Shown here one piece after another: positions 20,801 to 29,800 of a DNA stretch of 64,000 nt (the stretch's first letter is position 1; the number at the start of each line of letters is the position of its first letter). This DNA is from Auriscalpium vulgare (lineage: Eukaryota > Basidiomycota > Agaricomycetes > Russulales > Auriscalpiaceae): NCBI GenBank assembly GCA_019915015.1, contig JAHBBC010000013.1:1364001-1428000 (forward strand), read 5' to 3'. The notes below the pieces were generated by a model that made no database searches, was not told the origin of the DNA, and saw only the letters and a list, made by a program, of their open reading frames with translations. The translations under genes were made by a program, and so were the position numbers.

Positions 20801-21594
20801 GCAATGCGGTGATCGCTTCTGCCTACTGGGGTCGTCTTCTGGATCATTTCTGCCATGCGCGCTCGATGTTTCTCGAGATTACGGATACCCTCCTCCGGCG
20901 TGCGTGTCCCTAGCCCTGCGTGCGAGCTGGAGCCTGGGGAGTCAAGTATGCTCGGGGGCGTCACCACGATGCTGACCGGTACCGCAGGAGGGGGTTGACT
21001 GAGGTCAATCTCTTCCTCTTCTTGCTTAATCACTGGCGATCCATACTGGTGCATAATGGCGCTAATGATGCTATTAATTTGCACACGAGCTACGGTAGCA
21101 GCCTGCACCGACTGTCGGGCCTGCTCTGCGACTACCGCCGCGGTCTCAAGCTGGGAATCGTGGGCGGCTACATGCATCTGCAAATCATCGAGCATAGTAA
21201 TTAATCGAGGGTCCATAATTTGAGTACCCATGGACCCATGACCGTCGTCTATCGCTCGGTCTTTGCCCTTGTCTCGTAATGACGTGGCATGCCCATCGTC
21301 GCCCGGCTCGTCCAGTGCGTTCTCAATGTCGGTGAGCGACGTGAGTGCGCTCCCGCCATTGCCATCAGTATCATGGCCCATGCTCGGGGTAACGCCCGAG
21401 GGACCCGGTGTCGCGTTGGTGCGACTAGTGTCCGCAAGGTGAGGAGCCGGGTCATGCACGGGTGGATCGTCAGCGGGCGCGCCGACCCGCTCATTAGTCA
21501 CAGGGTTGTTCGGCGCGCTCGGCTGCTTGGCGTTCCCGCTATTACGAGGGGAAACGCGCTGAGCTTCCTTAGTCTCTTTGGGACGCGGGGCCAT
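17881..21594 (-). CDS. gag: gag-protease of inner element
   Basis: 1,237 residues from the ATG at 21594 to the TGA at 17881. A long disordered N-terminus is followed by a retrotransposon capsid region (about 350-540, DRAAKWYNDEIESPSR ... FFVS-type helices). A zinc knuckle variant, CFACGGSCHYAGDKEC, has an H-to-C spacing of six instead of the usual four. Acidic linkers follow. The last 150 residues are an aspartic protease with VLFDSGSTTNGI and YDVILGTPFL. Having protease at the end of the gag frame is common in fungal Ty3/gypsy elements. The next in-frame codon after the stop continues into pol. Confidence 0.9.
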   Translation of the reverse strand: MAPRPKETKEAQRVSPRNSGNAKQPSAPNNPVTNERVGAPADDPPVHDPAPHLADTSRTNATPGPSGVTPSMGHDTDGNGGSALTSLTDIENALDEPGDDGHATSLRDKGKDRAIDDGHGSMGTQIMDPRLITMLDDLQMHVAAHDSQLETAAVVAEQARQSVQAATVARVQINSIISAIMHQYGSPVIKQEEEEIDLSQPPPAVPVSIVVTPPSILDSPGSSSHAGLGTRTPEEGIRNLEKHRARMAEMIQKTTPVGRSDHRIAPEVAGPTERGRVHEHAAQFDREVLKSNDRHIRIAEPYTSVSPYSVVSNKPRVQAMPTQVTPKSGVLGVLDPEERIREMVLSRVSEAVSAGFQIKGLKFSMPESYGGKDDLITFEVWLGALLRWLRLSQAVGPMHDGLRLDVLGQCLTDRAAKWYNDEIESPSRSQTDWTFLDAILALFRRFIVGRSDQTALEHFMATRFSRKGGVADFYNELRARSTRLVEMPNDYTFRKLFVSGLPSDILEIMYKHKGVVAEEGTTTELLAAALEAESGTRAYRQMLDSLNRPHVTSATVLNPSTATTAKYARVAENNTRKPRSSSRPPRSTTPSATQLDVGKGDSYRTQGRGAINRTHRDSEKSAPRPRPDRKTVVCFACGGSCHYAGDKECPKTGQPRVYAARMMDETDETHDAVHVPPGGQDVVQPGGPEGDDKPSSESDEDSPIGLQYESAEEYAEDYELDDDDAEEDDIGPPMRLATMRMAAMRLRPSLNDDEEPEDADTQDAASSSVPIPINTNGTSGSHSPVGTTPDDGWPTLELATAAPAWGNMQPVWGEGATVEWGNYNPPDTVDQPTLWVTPTNEWPTTVSPEQATEPRTIDYVDDQLNVVVSAESGTPMYEMVARESTSRERDVDEAYQSGINVGIQMAQRSLASAAGQLEASDAYSSGLELARRALDVLADRPYQSANRADALSRRSAVDDDEEDLYADLPALIDVPEHERSATTAPQSPTSPQEESQSVDLSHGPQSELLTEPTTRTATTTATSGTDEYVADDGDSSEVEDISELQIMATRVQKQDGAKPTPKWAYTANIRRQSTTDEQPNRSPYLNQVLAANLQIGGADMYVLFDSGSTTNGITHDAAHVAKLDVFQLKEPMTLQLGCVGSRSKVNFGTRSTVTVAGKLLPCFLDIVNIEHYDVILGTPFLKEYKATLDFANHTVRLNDVDISALSITEERILLKRRGRPVHVGAPMQLNALVAKTE

Positions 21595-21667
21595 CGTCGT
21601 AATCTAGATAGCCTGCGTCAGTAACAACGAGTTCGTTGGTAAACGTACTTTTTGGTGTTCAAAAAAC

Positions 21668-21891
21668 TGTAACAAATAGTTATCTTGATATCTTGCGGTT
21701 CACTCCAAATGAACAGAATCCACGTTTATTCACGAGAACTCGATGGATGCCGTAGGGATGGAGTGGATGTACAGGATAAGAAGATGGCCTTCCAAAAAGG
21801 GAAGGCGCGGCTACGAATACTACGGCATCCAAATATACACAAATACTTCCCGGCGTAACGGCGCACGCGTCACAGACGCGCCCGCGTTACA
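21668..21891 (-). repeat. 5' LTR of inner element
   Basis: 224 bp, matching 11959-12182. The sequence just inside it on the minus strand (GTTTTTTGAACACC) does not begin with TGG, so the primer is not the 3' end of a tRNA in the usual way. GTGGG follows on the right. Confidence 0.95.
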
Positions 21892-22636
21892 GTGGGCCAC
21901 CACAAGTGCGACGACGGTGTCCGCGGGACGCACTTCTACGTGGTGGGCAGCGACGGAGTCTCGCAGGATGTCGACCCTGCCGGCATCCATGTCCGTCCCC
22001 GGTCCTCCGCCTTCGACTGGGCCGACCACCCCGACCCTGCCGGCGCCGTCCCCATCCTCCGCTACGACTCCCCGCCGCAGCTTTTCCGGACCTACAACGC
22101 GCTCACGGAGGAGCTCAACACCATCAGCGTCAACTACGCGACGCTCGACGCCCGGGCCCGCGGCATCGTCGCTGAGCGGAACTGGGTCTGGCAGACCCTG
22201 CAGCAGCTCGGCGACCCCGCGTTCCCTGCGCCTGCTGGCTGGGGGCCTCATCTCGCCGCAGGTTGGCCCCTTCGATCCGCCGCGCCGCATCCCTCTCCCT
22301 GCTCCCCCCGCGTTGCGCGCCGCTTCTCCCGCGCCGGCCAGGCCTGCCTCGCGCCTCCTCCTCGCGCCACCCTCGTCGGCTCTCATCGCCTCTTCCCTCC
22401 CGCTGCTTAGCGCCGCCGTCGTGCCTCTCGTCGGTCGCGCCTCTCGCCTTCCTTCCCCCGTGCCTCCGGTTGCTCCCGCCGCGCCCTTCTCGCCGCTCGC
22501 CGCTGCCGCTCCTCCCGCGTCGGACCCTGCCCCCGGCCCTACCATGCCTACCGCCGCCGCTCCCTCCTTCGAGGATGTCGGCACGCCGCCCTCCGCCGCG
22601 GCTGATGGTCCCGCTGACCCCGCGCCCGCCGCTTAG

Positions 22637-23108
22637 CCGCTTGCGAGCCTTCTTCAAAAGGAGTCGCCCCTGCTTCAACAGCAGAGGGCCTTGGTGCTTC
22701 GATGCGGGGGGCGTTCCTCGTGTCCTAGGTGGGGGTTTCGGCGTCTCGCTGTCGTGTTGTCCGCTCGTTATCGGTCTGTTCATAGTTGTTCGCTATCCGT
22801 CGCTACCTCTTTGCTGTGTACATAGAATTCGCTATCCTGCTATGTTGTGAATAGAGTCCATTGCTTGTGTCACAGTGTGAGCGTGTCCTATCGCGTTTCC
22901 GGCGCGACCTCAGCCTTGTTCCAGACCCTTGAAGCCTTAGTCGGTGCCTGCCCAGTCCGAGCTTCGCTAGCGCTCGCGACCTCGACTTATTGTCCTGACT
23001 CGTCTCCATCCGTACTTCCAGCTGTTCAGTCCCAAATACCACCGTCTAATCCTCCCCCCAACTGAAATATCGACTGTCCTCAGTCGCCGTAGTGCTGGGC
23101 GGTACTTT
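22637..23108. other. spacer between gene C and pol 3' end
   Basis: Convergent gene ends. No gene seen. Pyrimidine-rich and with the pol 3' untranslated region at the right; it contains the duplicated polypurine-type block at 23049-23090. Confidence 0.5.
23049..23090 (-). repeat. second polypurine-type block after pol
   Basis: The minus strand reads GGCGACTGAGGACAGTCG, then TTTCAGTTGGGGGGAGGA. The block before the true LTR (4478-4520) reads GGCAACTGGGGACAGTTG, then TTTCAGTTGGGGGAGAAA. The two are clearly homologous and bracket the antisense gene module. Confidence 0.75.
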
Positions 23109-26100
23109 TTAGACGGTGATCTCGTCGTCCTTGTCATCGTCTTCCCTGGTGGGGTCGTCTGCTTCCTCTTCATGAATGGCATCGTGATCCTGCCTATCTT
23201 CATGAAGTAGCTCGTCCACCCTGGACTGTGGGACGTCCAGAAATTCGGGCAACTCTGGAAGCGCAATGTTCGTTCGCGCGAAGTAAGGCAGGACGCGAAA
23301 CTCCGCGACCGGTCGGTCGAAGAGCGCACCGTGGAGGTCCGCAAGCACGTAAGGTCCTCCTTTCCGTCGGCCAATTACCACGAACGGTCCATCGTAGCGC
23401 GGAAGCATTTTTCGATCTAATGACTTCTCGTACCGCGTGAACCGTAGGAGGACCAAGTCGCCTCTCTTGAAATTGTAGTCGCGAATCGTCGCTTCGTGGT
23501 CACGTTCAAATTTTACCGCCGCGATACGTCGCGCTTCAAAGACTTTGTCGTGGATGGTCCTTAACTGGGCTTTTCTCTTTTGTAGGGCCATTGCCCTGCG
23601 CGCTATGAGGTCTGTGGAAGACAGTAGAGACTCGGGCGGAGGCATCAAGTATGAAGCCTCGATGATATCCAGCGGCATTAGCGGCTGCGTTCCTGTTACC
23701 GCGAAGTATGGCGAGCAGCCCATCCTCCGCCTGATCGTTATCCTGTCCGACCAGAATACCGAGTACGCAACCGATGACCATTTTGCAGCATTTCCATCGG
23801 CTGCCTTGTAGAGCGCTTGACGTACGTCGAAGTGAGACCGCTCGACTATTCCGTTGGCTCGCGAATTATATCCCGATATTCGAATGTGCCGGACTCCATA
23901 CTTATGCGACAGGGATTCCAAGGCCGACACGAACGGTGCGCCGTTGTCCGTGACCACTTCTCGCAGGGCGCCCCACCGGCACAAGACGTCTTCGAAAATC
24001 CATTTCGCGATGGCGTCCGCCGTCTCCGCCCTTAGCATTCTCCACTCTGGATAGTGGGTTACGGAGCAGCGTCCTTGCACGATGTATTTGAATCCGCCGC
24101 TTGCTGGCATATGCATGGTGTCTGCATACATCTTTGCGAAAAGGTTCGCCGGCGTTGCCACCGTTGGCGGTATCAGGCTGTGGCGAACTAGTCGGGTTTC
24201 GCAAATATGGCACGTTCTCACCCACCAGGCCACGTCTGCGTCCACGTATGGCCACCAGAAACGCTCCAACAGCATCATCCGCGTCGCGTAGACGCCTTTG
24301 TGTCCGACATCGTCATGAGCTGCTTTGAGGACCGCGATACGTCGGTCTCCTCCCAGCACGAGTTGGTGCCTGCCTTGGTGGTGCCTTTTGAAAAGGCGGT
24401 CCCCATCCTTGAAGAACTGGAGCGCGTATCGAGCGAAACGAGCGAACTGTTCGTCGGTCAAGTCCGCCGGCCGCGCCAGGGTCCCTAACCAGTCCCTGAC
24501 TAGTTCCAGCCGCTTGTCAGCTTCATGAGCCTTGTCTGATCTGGGAACATCGCGATACGTCGCGTCCTGTACTGGTGCGGGTTGCATTTGGACCGTAGTT
24601 GCCCAGACGTCGGCCGGTTCATCGTGGGAGCGCCGGGCCTCCTCGCGACGTATCGCGTCCTGGCTTGAACCAGCCCCATGTTCGTCTGGTATGCTTCCTG
24701 GCCCCGTCCATCCATCTTGCCGTCGCGAGGCTCTCTCTTGCGCTGTCTTCGGGACTACCATGTTTACGATATGTGCGAAACCATACACCGCATCAACCCA
24801 GTCGTCGAAGTCGTCTTCCTGTTCCAGAGCGTCTCCTGGTTGCCTACGCCTCCTGGATAGGCCGTCGGGCCCGTGGAAGAGTCCCGGCACGTGCACTAGC
24901 TCAAAATGGAACATCAGGATGCCTATAATCCACCTGTTCATACTGGCCGATGGCTCGAGGTCAGGATTTTCCAGCATGCCTTTGATATACCTGGCGTCGA
25001 CCTCAATGGTCAGGTTCCTCACCCCTATCAGGTAGACTTTAAGGGCCCGCAGGGCTCGAAAAAGACCATAGAGCTCCAGCTTGGGCTGCGAGAACCGCGC
25101 TTCGCGATCGTTTAGCGCGATGCTACCAAATCGAGAATATCGGCGTCTCTTCCTGTCTTGGGGAACGTTGGGGTCCGCCTGACTCAATAGGAAACCCACC
25201 GCGATGTACGAGGTGTCTACCGCTAGGATCACGGGGGCCTCCGACGTGTAATCAATCGGTAGGAGCGCTGGTGATGCGAGGACTGCCTCCTTGAGGTCCT
25301 CCATAGCTCGCGACTGTTCGGGTCCCCATTCGAACGGGACGTCCTTCCTCGTCAGGTGTGTCAAGGCATGGGCTCGGTGCGCAAAGTTACGGATAAAGAT
25401 GCGCAGGACTCCGACTGTCCCCAAGAAAGCCCGTACGTCTGAGAGGTCCGTGCACGGCCCCCAATTGCGAATCTTCGCGACCTTTTCTTCGTCTGCCATC
25501 CTTCCTTGCGGTGTGCAGCGGTGCCCTACCACGTAGAATTCTGGTACGCACAGCTGTGATTTCCATCCTGAGAACGTGCCATGACAGTAGCGCATTCGTT
25601 GGACTACCCTGTTAACGTTGTTAAAGTGTTCCCATACGAACCGCCTTATGCCGTTGTTGCCGGGGATCGTTTCGTATCCTCCGCCTTCCGTCCTGTAGTC
25701 CGAGTCCGGCCCCTTCAGGGGGACGTCGTCTATAAAAGGCACCGTAATATGCGGGATTTCCGGTTGGAGAATAAAGGTCACGTCGTCGTGGAAGATCGGG
25801 ACAGAATTCGTCCACCCCATAGGCAGGGTCACCAGCCGTTTTGCGCCGTACGGCGTCTGGAAAGTCGTGAGGTCCCTTGAGGCTTCATCTAGTCTCCTTT
25901 CGTCATAGCCCACGTAGAGGTCCAGAATTCCCCCGCACGGCCGCCCCGCAAACTGCTCCGCCAAATGATCTGGGAAGGGGGGTACTCCTGAGTGCGCGAT
26001 GGTCACCGCATTCAGGGGTTCCAGACTATGGACTATACGGAGGCTGGTCCCGTCCTTCTTAACCACACAGAACCACCTAGAGCGGTACGACGAGTTTGAG

Positions 26101-26894
26101 TCCTCGTAGACTCCCGCGGCGATCTTGGTCTTGATGAGCGCCATGACCTTGTCGTATATCCCTGGCGGAATCGGAATATTTCGCTGAACCCACGGCCGAT
26201 GCGGAACTACTGGTATTGTGACGGGGGGGAAGAAGTCTTCTCGAAAGCGCCCCCGCTCCGAGTCGTCCCAGGCAAATGCCTCGTTTTGTGCGCACATAAA
26301 CGCATGCATGAGCTTCCTTTCTTCCGGCCATAGGAAATCTCCGTCGTGGACTCGGTCAAATTGTTCGCGACGTTCCGCGGTGTACCTTCCCGTGGGTACG
26401 AAGTCCGGTGGCTTCTCTGGGAGCGGCGGCATATCCGCCAGGGGGTCCCCTCTGATCTCTCTGAGGATCCGGAAGTGCTCCGGCAGGTCCGTACGAATGG
26501 GCTTTACCTTGAGGTGTGCTGGCTTGTAACGCTTCTTCGTGGCCGCAAAGACTTCGCGCTGCATCGCGGTCGGCTGTAGCTCACCTCTGTCCGTTTCCTC
26601 CTCTCTTTCTCTCCCACTCTCGCCGTCTCCCCAGTCTGCCGCCGTCCAAATAAACGTCCCTGCTCTTGCTCGTTCCTCCTCTTCCTCTCCTTCTTCCGCT
26701 CGCTTCGCGAACACTCCCGCGTATTCCTCCGGTAGGTCGCACACTGACAAATAAGCTGACTGCACATCTTCGATTGTAGGCGAGGATTCGAGGTACACCA
26801 GGGATTCCATTCTAAGAGTATCAGGCTTATCGGGCTCGAACCCCACGACCAGCCCTACCTCCTCCTGGTCCTCCAACAAATCCTCTAGTCGCGA
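23109..26894 (-). CDS. pol: pol of outer element: reverse transcriptase, RNase H, integrase
   Basis: About 1,261 codons in the -1 frame relative to gag, with no ATG near its start; translation is expected by frameshifting at 26894-26900. Reverse transcriptase covers about residues 190-420, with FIDDVPLKG in place of the usual YxDD context near residue 380. RNase H lies at about 560-690 (APVILAVDTSYIAVGF ... HGPDGLSRR). The integrase zinc region is near 850-890 (HDDVGHKG ... CHICETR). The catalytic triad is visible as ADTMHM, VTDNGAPF and GIVERSH, about residues 917-1012. I see no chromodomain; the C-terminus is acidic. The frame is fully open, so the element may be competent apart from the insertions in its 3' region. 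Confidence 0.92.
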   Translation of the reverse strand, partial: SRLEDLLEDQEEVGLVVGFEPDKPDTLRMESLVYLESSPTIEDVQSAYLSVCDLPEEYAGVFAKRAEEGEEEEERARAGTFIWTAADWGDGESGREREEETDRGELQPTAMQREVFAATKKRYKPAHLKVKPIRTDLPEHFRILREIRGDPLADMPPLPEKPPDFVPTGRYTAERREQFDRVHDGDFLWPEERKLMHAFMCAQNEAFAWDDSERGRFREDFFPPVTIPVVPHRPWVQRNIPIPPGIYDKVMALIKTKIAAGVYEDSNSSYRSRWFCVVKKDGTSLRIVHSLEPLNAVTIAHSGVPPFPDHLAEQFAGRPCGGILDLYVGYDERRLDEASRDLTTFQTPYGAKRLVTLPMGWTNSVPIFHDDVTFILQPEIPHITVPFIDDVPLKGPDSDYRTEGGGYETIPGNNGIRRFVWEHFNNVNRVVQRMRYCHGTFSGWKSQLCVPEFYVVGHRCTPQGRMADEEKVAKIRNWGPCTDLSDVRAFLGTVGVLRIFIRNFAHRAHALTHLTRKDVPFEWGPEQSRAMEDLKEAVLASPALLPIDYTSEAPVILAVDTSYIAVGFLLSQADPNVPQDRKRRRYSRFGSIALNDREARFSQPKLELYGLFRALRALKVYLIGVRNLTIEVDARYIKGMLENPDLEPSASMNRWIIGILMFHFELVHVPGLFHGPDGLSRRRRQPGDALEQEDDFDDWVDAVYGFAHIVNMVVPKTAQERASRRQDGWTGPGSIPDEHGAGSSQDAIRREEARRSHDEPADVWATTVQMQPAPVQDATYRDVPRSDKAHEADKRLELVRDWLGTLARPADLTDEQFARFARYALQFFKDGDRLFKRHHQGRHQLVLGGDRRIAVLKAAHDDVGHKGVYATRMMLLERFWWPYVDADVAWWVRTCHICETRLVRHSLIPPTVATPANLFAKMYADTMHMPASGGFKYIVQGRCSVTHYPEWRMLRAETADAIAKWIFEDVLCRWGALREVVTDNGAPFVSALESLSHKYGVRHIRISGYNSRANGIVERSHFDVRQALYKAADGNAAKWSSVAYSVFWSDRITIRRRMGCSPYFAVTGTQPLMPLDIIEASYLMPPPESLLSSTDLIARRAMALQKRKAQLRTIHDKVFEARRIAAVKFERDHEATIRDYNFKRGDLVLLRFTRYEKSLDRKMLPRYDGPFVVIGRRKGGPYVLADLHGALFDRPVAEFRVLPYFARTNIALPELPEFLDVPQSRVDELLHEDRQDHDAIHEEEADDPTREDDDKDDEITV

Positions 26895-29800
26895 AAACCC
26901 TCCACCCCCTGCTTCTGGGTTCGCGAGATGCGCTTGCGGCCGCGTGGAATAGTGGGGATTGACGCCATGACTCCCGTGTTTGGGTCCGTGATCGTGATTG
27001 TCTGCCTCTCGTCTGCAAAGTTTTCCACGGTACTTCCCGTGAGAACGTCAAAGGGCCTCCCCAGGAGCATGTCGTACGCCGGGTTGCGGATGATATGCAC
27101 CTGTACGTATAGCGTTATACCCCCAATCTTCATCGGGACGTTTCTAGCCAGGCCTAGCGACCTATCGCGACTTTTGTTGGCCGATATCATATCCAGGCGA
27201 ACGTTCGGATCGTAATGCAGCCCGAGGTAATGGCATACGTCCTCGGACATGGAAATAATCTGCGACCCGGGATCCACGACTGCCTCGATGTGCGCTTGGT
27301 TGTCGACTAGTGGCAAGATCGAACGGAGGGCCAGCGATTCCTTGGCGACTTCCAACGGCTCAGGGTCTGGTTCCCCTTCTCCTGCTTCTCCTAGATCTCC
27401 CATCAGAACCTCCACAATGACTTCTCCTACACGCGTCCCCTCGGGCAACTCCGTTGGCTGGTGTCCCAGGGCTTGCAGAAAGGTTTCGGGCATATGGTCC
27501 GCGAATCCCCTCACCACCTTCTCGTCCTCTCCTTCCCCTTCGTCCTGGTCAAAGTCGAACGGAAAGAGCTCTGGTTCGCTTTCCACCATCGCCTGGACGA
27601 CTGGTACTCTTGCCTCGTTTGGGACCCGCTTAGGGGTCACCACGTTGCGAACTTGAGCGCGTACTTCCGGGGCAATGGACATGAGCTCCCTCTGTGTCAA
27701 GGTGACCTCCGCATTCATGGCCCTCTCATAAACCTTACTTGCTATTACGGGGTCGCGGACCGGGGCGACCTTATTGTATGCTGGGTCCGCCTTGCGCTGC
27801 CCCGCGCTTCGTTGGTAACTTGCCGGCCCTATGTACGTCGCGTCGGGCACCTTCGCGAAAGGGTGGATCGGAGGTGTTAACGGCTCCTCACCCGCTGTGG
27901 TGTCTTCGTCGGCCTGCCTTTGTTTGTCTGCGCTATCCCCAGTCTCCCCTGGTCGGTCGACGGCCTCCGGCTCGAAGGAAACCTGCTTCTTGGCTTGCGT
28001 AAACGGCTTCCTTTTCGGAATGACCACCTCTGGAACTCGTCGCGATCTTTCGCGCTCGCCAGGCAGCAGCCCTATTGCCTGGGGAAACTCGCCCGCGTCC
28101 AGTGCGGCCTGCCGGCGTTCCTTCTGAGCTTGCCTTTCCGCTCGGGCCGTCAGGAGCACTGCCATCTCCTGCTGGAGCTCCGTCATCCTGTCTTCGTCGG
28201 TCAATTGCGGCGTCAGTTGGATTAGGCCGGCGACCGTCTGCACTTTGGCCGGCACTGGCTCGTAGTCCATCGTCGTCAGCATCATGGCTTCTGACTGTCC
28301 GTGTTGATTCCCGGCGTAGTACGCATCCACACGCTGCTTCAGCGGGCCTTCTCCTAGCGGGATAAGTCCCCCACCCTTCAGAACGACCCGGTTGTTGTGG
28401 TCCCTAGATACGCGACCCGTCGCGATGTAGTCCTGGACCACCATACATTCCCTGACGAAGTGCCCCGTTTGGCCGCAGAAAAGGCATCCTGACGGCCCTC
28501 CCTGTCCGCCTTGATTTCCTTGCGTGGCGCGCGGCTGTTGAGTTCCCGAGGTACCCCCATAACCCCTCTGACCTCCGCCGTTCCCCTGGTTGACGAGCAT
28601 CCGCGCGAACTGTTCGGCAACCGCGGCTTTGATTGCTTCTTGAAACTGTTCTATTTTGATTACAGGCTCCGTCGTTGCAACCGCCACTGCCGGTCCTGCG
28701 CTGACCGCTGGTACGATTGAGGGAGTGCCCCTCAGCTCGTACTCTCCTGCCTCTAGCACGTCGGCCATGGGGTACGGTGTTTCTTTATCGTGGTCCGGCA
28801 ATTTGATCTGCAGTCTCGTCGCCACCCTGTTCATGAGGCTGTCCTGGAAAGCGCGAAGGAACGCGATATCGCGCTCACGGGTCGAGATCCTGCTTTTCTT
28901 AACCAGGAAGTCGGTGATCGCGAAGAACTGCCGATAGAATTCGCTGAGCTCGCCGCCGGACGCAATGCCCAGACGGTACCGACTGCCTACGAGCGCGTCC
29001 ATGTCCGCGATGGTATACTTGCGGTCCTCATCGGCTCCCGGGTACAGTTTAACAATGGCGTCCTGAAAGTCTTGGTAGGTCTTGGTGGGATCCTTAAACT
29101 CCGGCCTCGCTTCCCACTCCTCAGCCGTCGCGACGTCTAGGTAACGCACTGCATGGCCCTTCTTCGCCGTATCATCCGCTAGTTGAGCCCGGGCGAAGAG
29201 ATGGTTTAGCTCGTCGAAGTAACGCGGTAACTCGCGGGCCTTCTGATTGAAAGACGGTGCGTTGCGGTCCCCGCGGGTAGGCATTGCGACTGGCGCGACG
29301 TTGGGCTGAGGCGGTATTGCCTGTTGTCCGCCGCCTCCCCCTCCTCCACCGCCTCCGCCTCCGCCGCCGCCTCCTCCACCCGTTCCTGTTCCTTGTTGCT
29401 GTGTACTCATTCCTGACTGTGTTGGCGACTTTGGGTTGCTGGGGTTCGAACGGCTTGATGGAGCTTCTTGGGGATTGTTGCTAGCTTCCGCGACGTTTCG
29501 CGAAGTCCTATCTTGTAAGGAAACGGCCCGTCCCCATCCCGGACTGACCCGTTCGTTCCTCGAGCATTCCCCTTCCGGATCATGCCGTGTGTGATGGTCG
29601 CTATCGCCACCATCAGAATTCAGAAGCAAACCTTCTAGTCCCTCGATCGTGACGCGATCCCCTCCTGTGATCAGGGACCTAGGGTCCTCTCCGGCGCGTC
29701 GGATCTCCCTACTGAGGGTCGGTCCATGCGGATCCTCTTCTTCTGATGGCAGACTTGATAGCGATGAGACTTCCCCCTGTTCGTCTTGTGGTTCCTCGAT

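Larger units (their letters stand above)
11959..21891 (-). mobile_element. inner Ty3/gypsy chromovirus-type retrotransposon
   Basis: 224-bp LTRs at 11959-12182 and 21668-21891 begin TGTAAC and end GTTACA; I see no difference between them. GTGGG is duplicated on both sides (11954-11958 and 21892-21896). Minus-strand order: 5' LTR, gag-protease, pol with RT, RNase H, integrase and a chromodomain-like tail, a third ORF, polypurine tract, 3' LTR. All frames are open except for one TGA between gag and pol. It is inserted in exon 3 of gene C inside the outer element, so it is the younger of the two retrotransposons in nesting order. Confidence 0.95.
10994..22636 (+). pseudogene. antisense cargo gene C, Cys-rich protein gene split by inner retrotransposon
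   Basis: Exons are 10994-11122, 11179-11805 and 11861-11958; the last is cut by the inner LTR and resumes at 21897 after one copy of GTGGG. The rejoined frame gives a Cys/His cluster (CYRC...C...CHRC...H-x2-C) across the junction, resembling the Cys-rich zinc-type motifs seen in many mushroom hypothetical proteins. Before it lies a Pro/Ala/Ser-rich segment with an acidic patch and a Lys-rich KSKGKGKAV stretch. After it the frame runs through WADHPDPAG and YNALTEELNTISVNYATLDARARG, a likely helix. A further intron must lie around 22190-22260, because the last Pro/Ala-rich exon, ending at 22636, is in another frame. The function is unknown; DNA or chromatin binding is a guess. Non-functional unless the insertion is lost. 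Confidence 0.6.
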
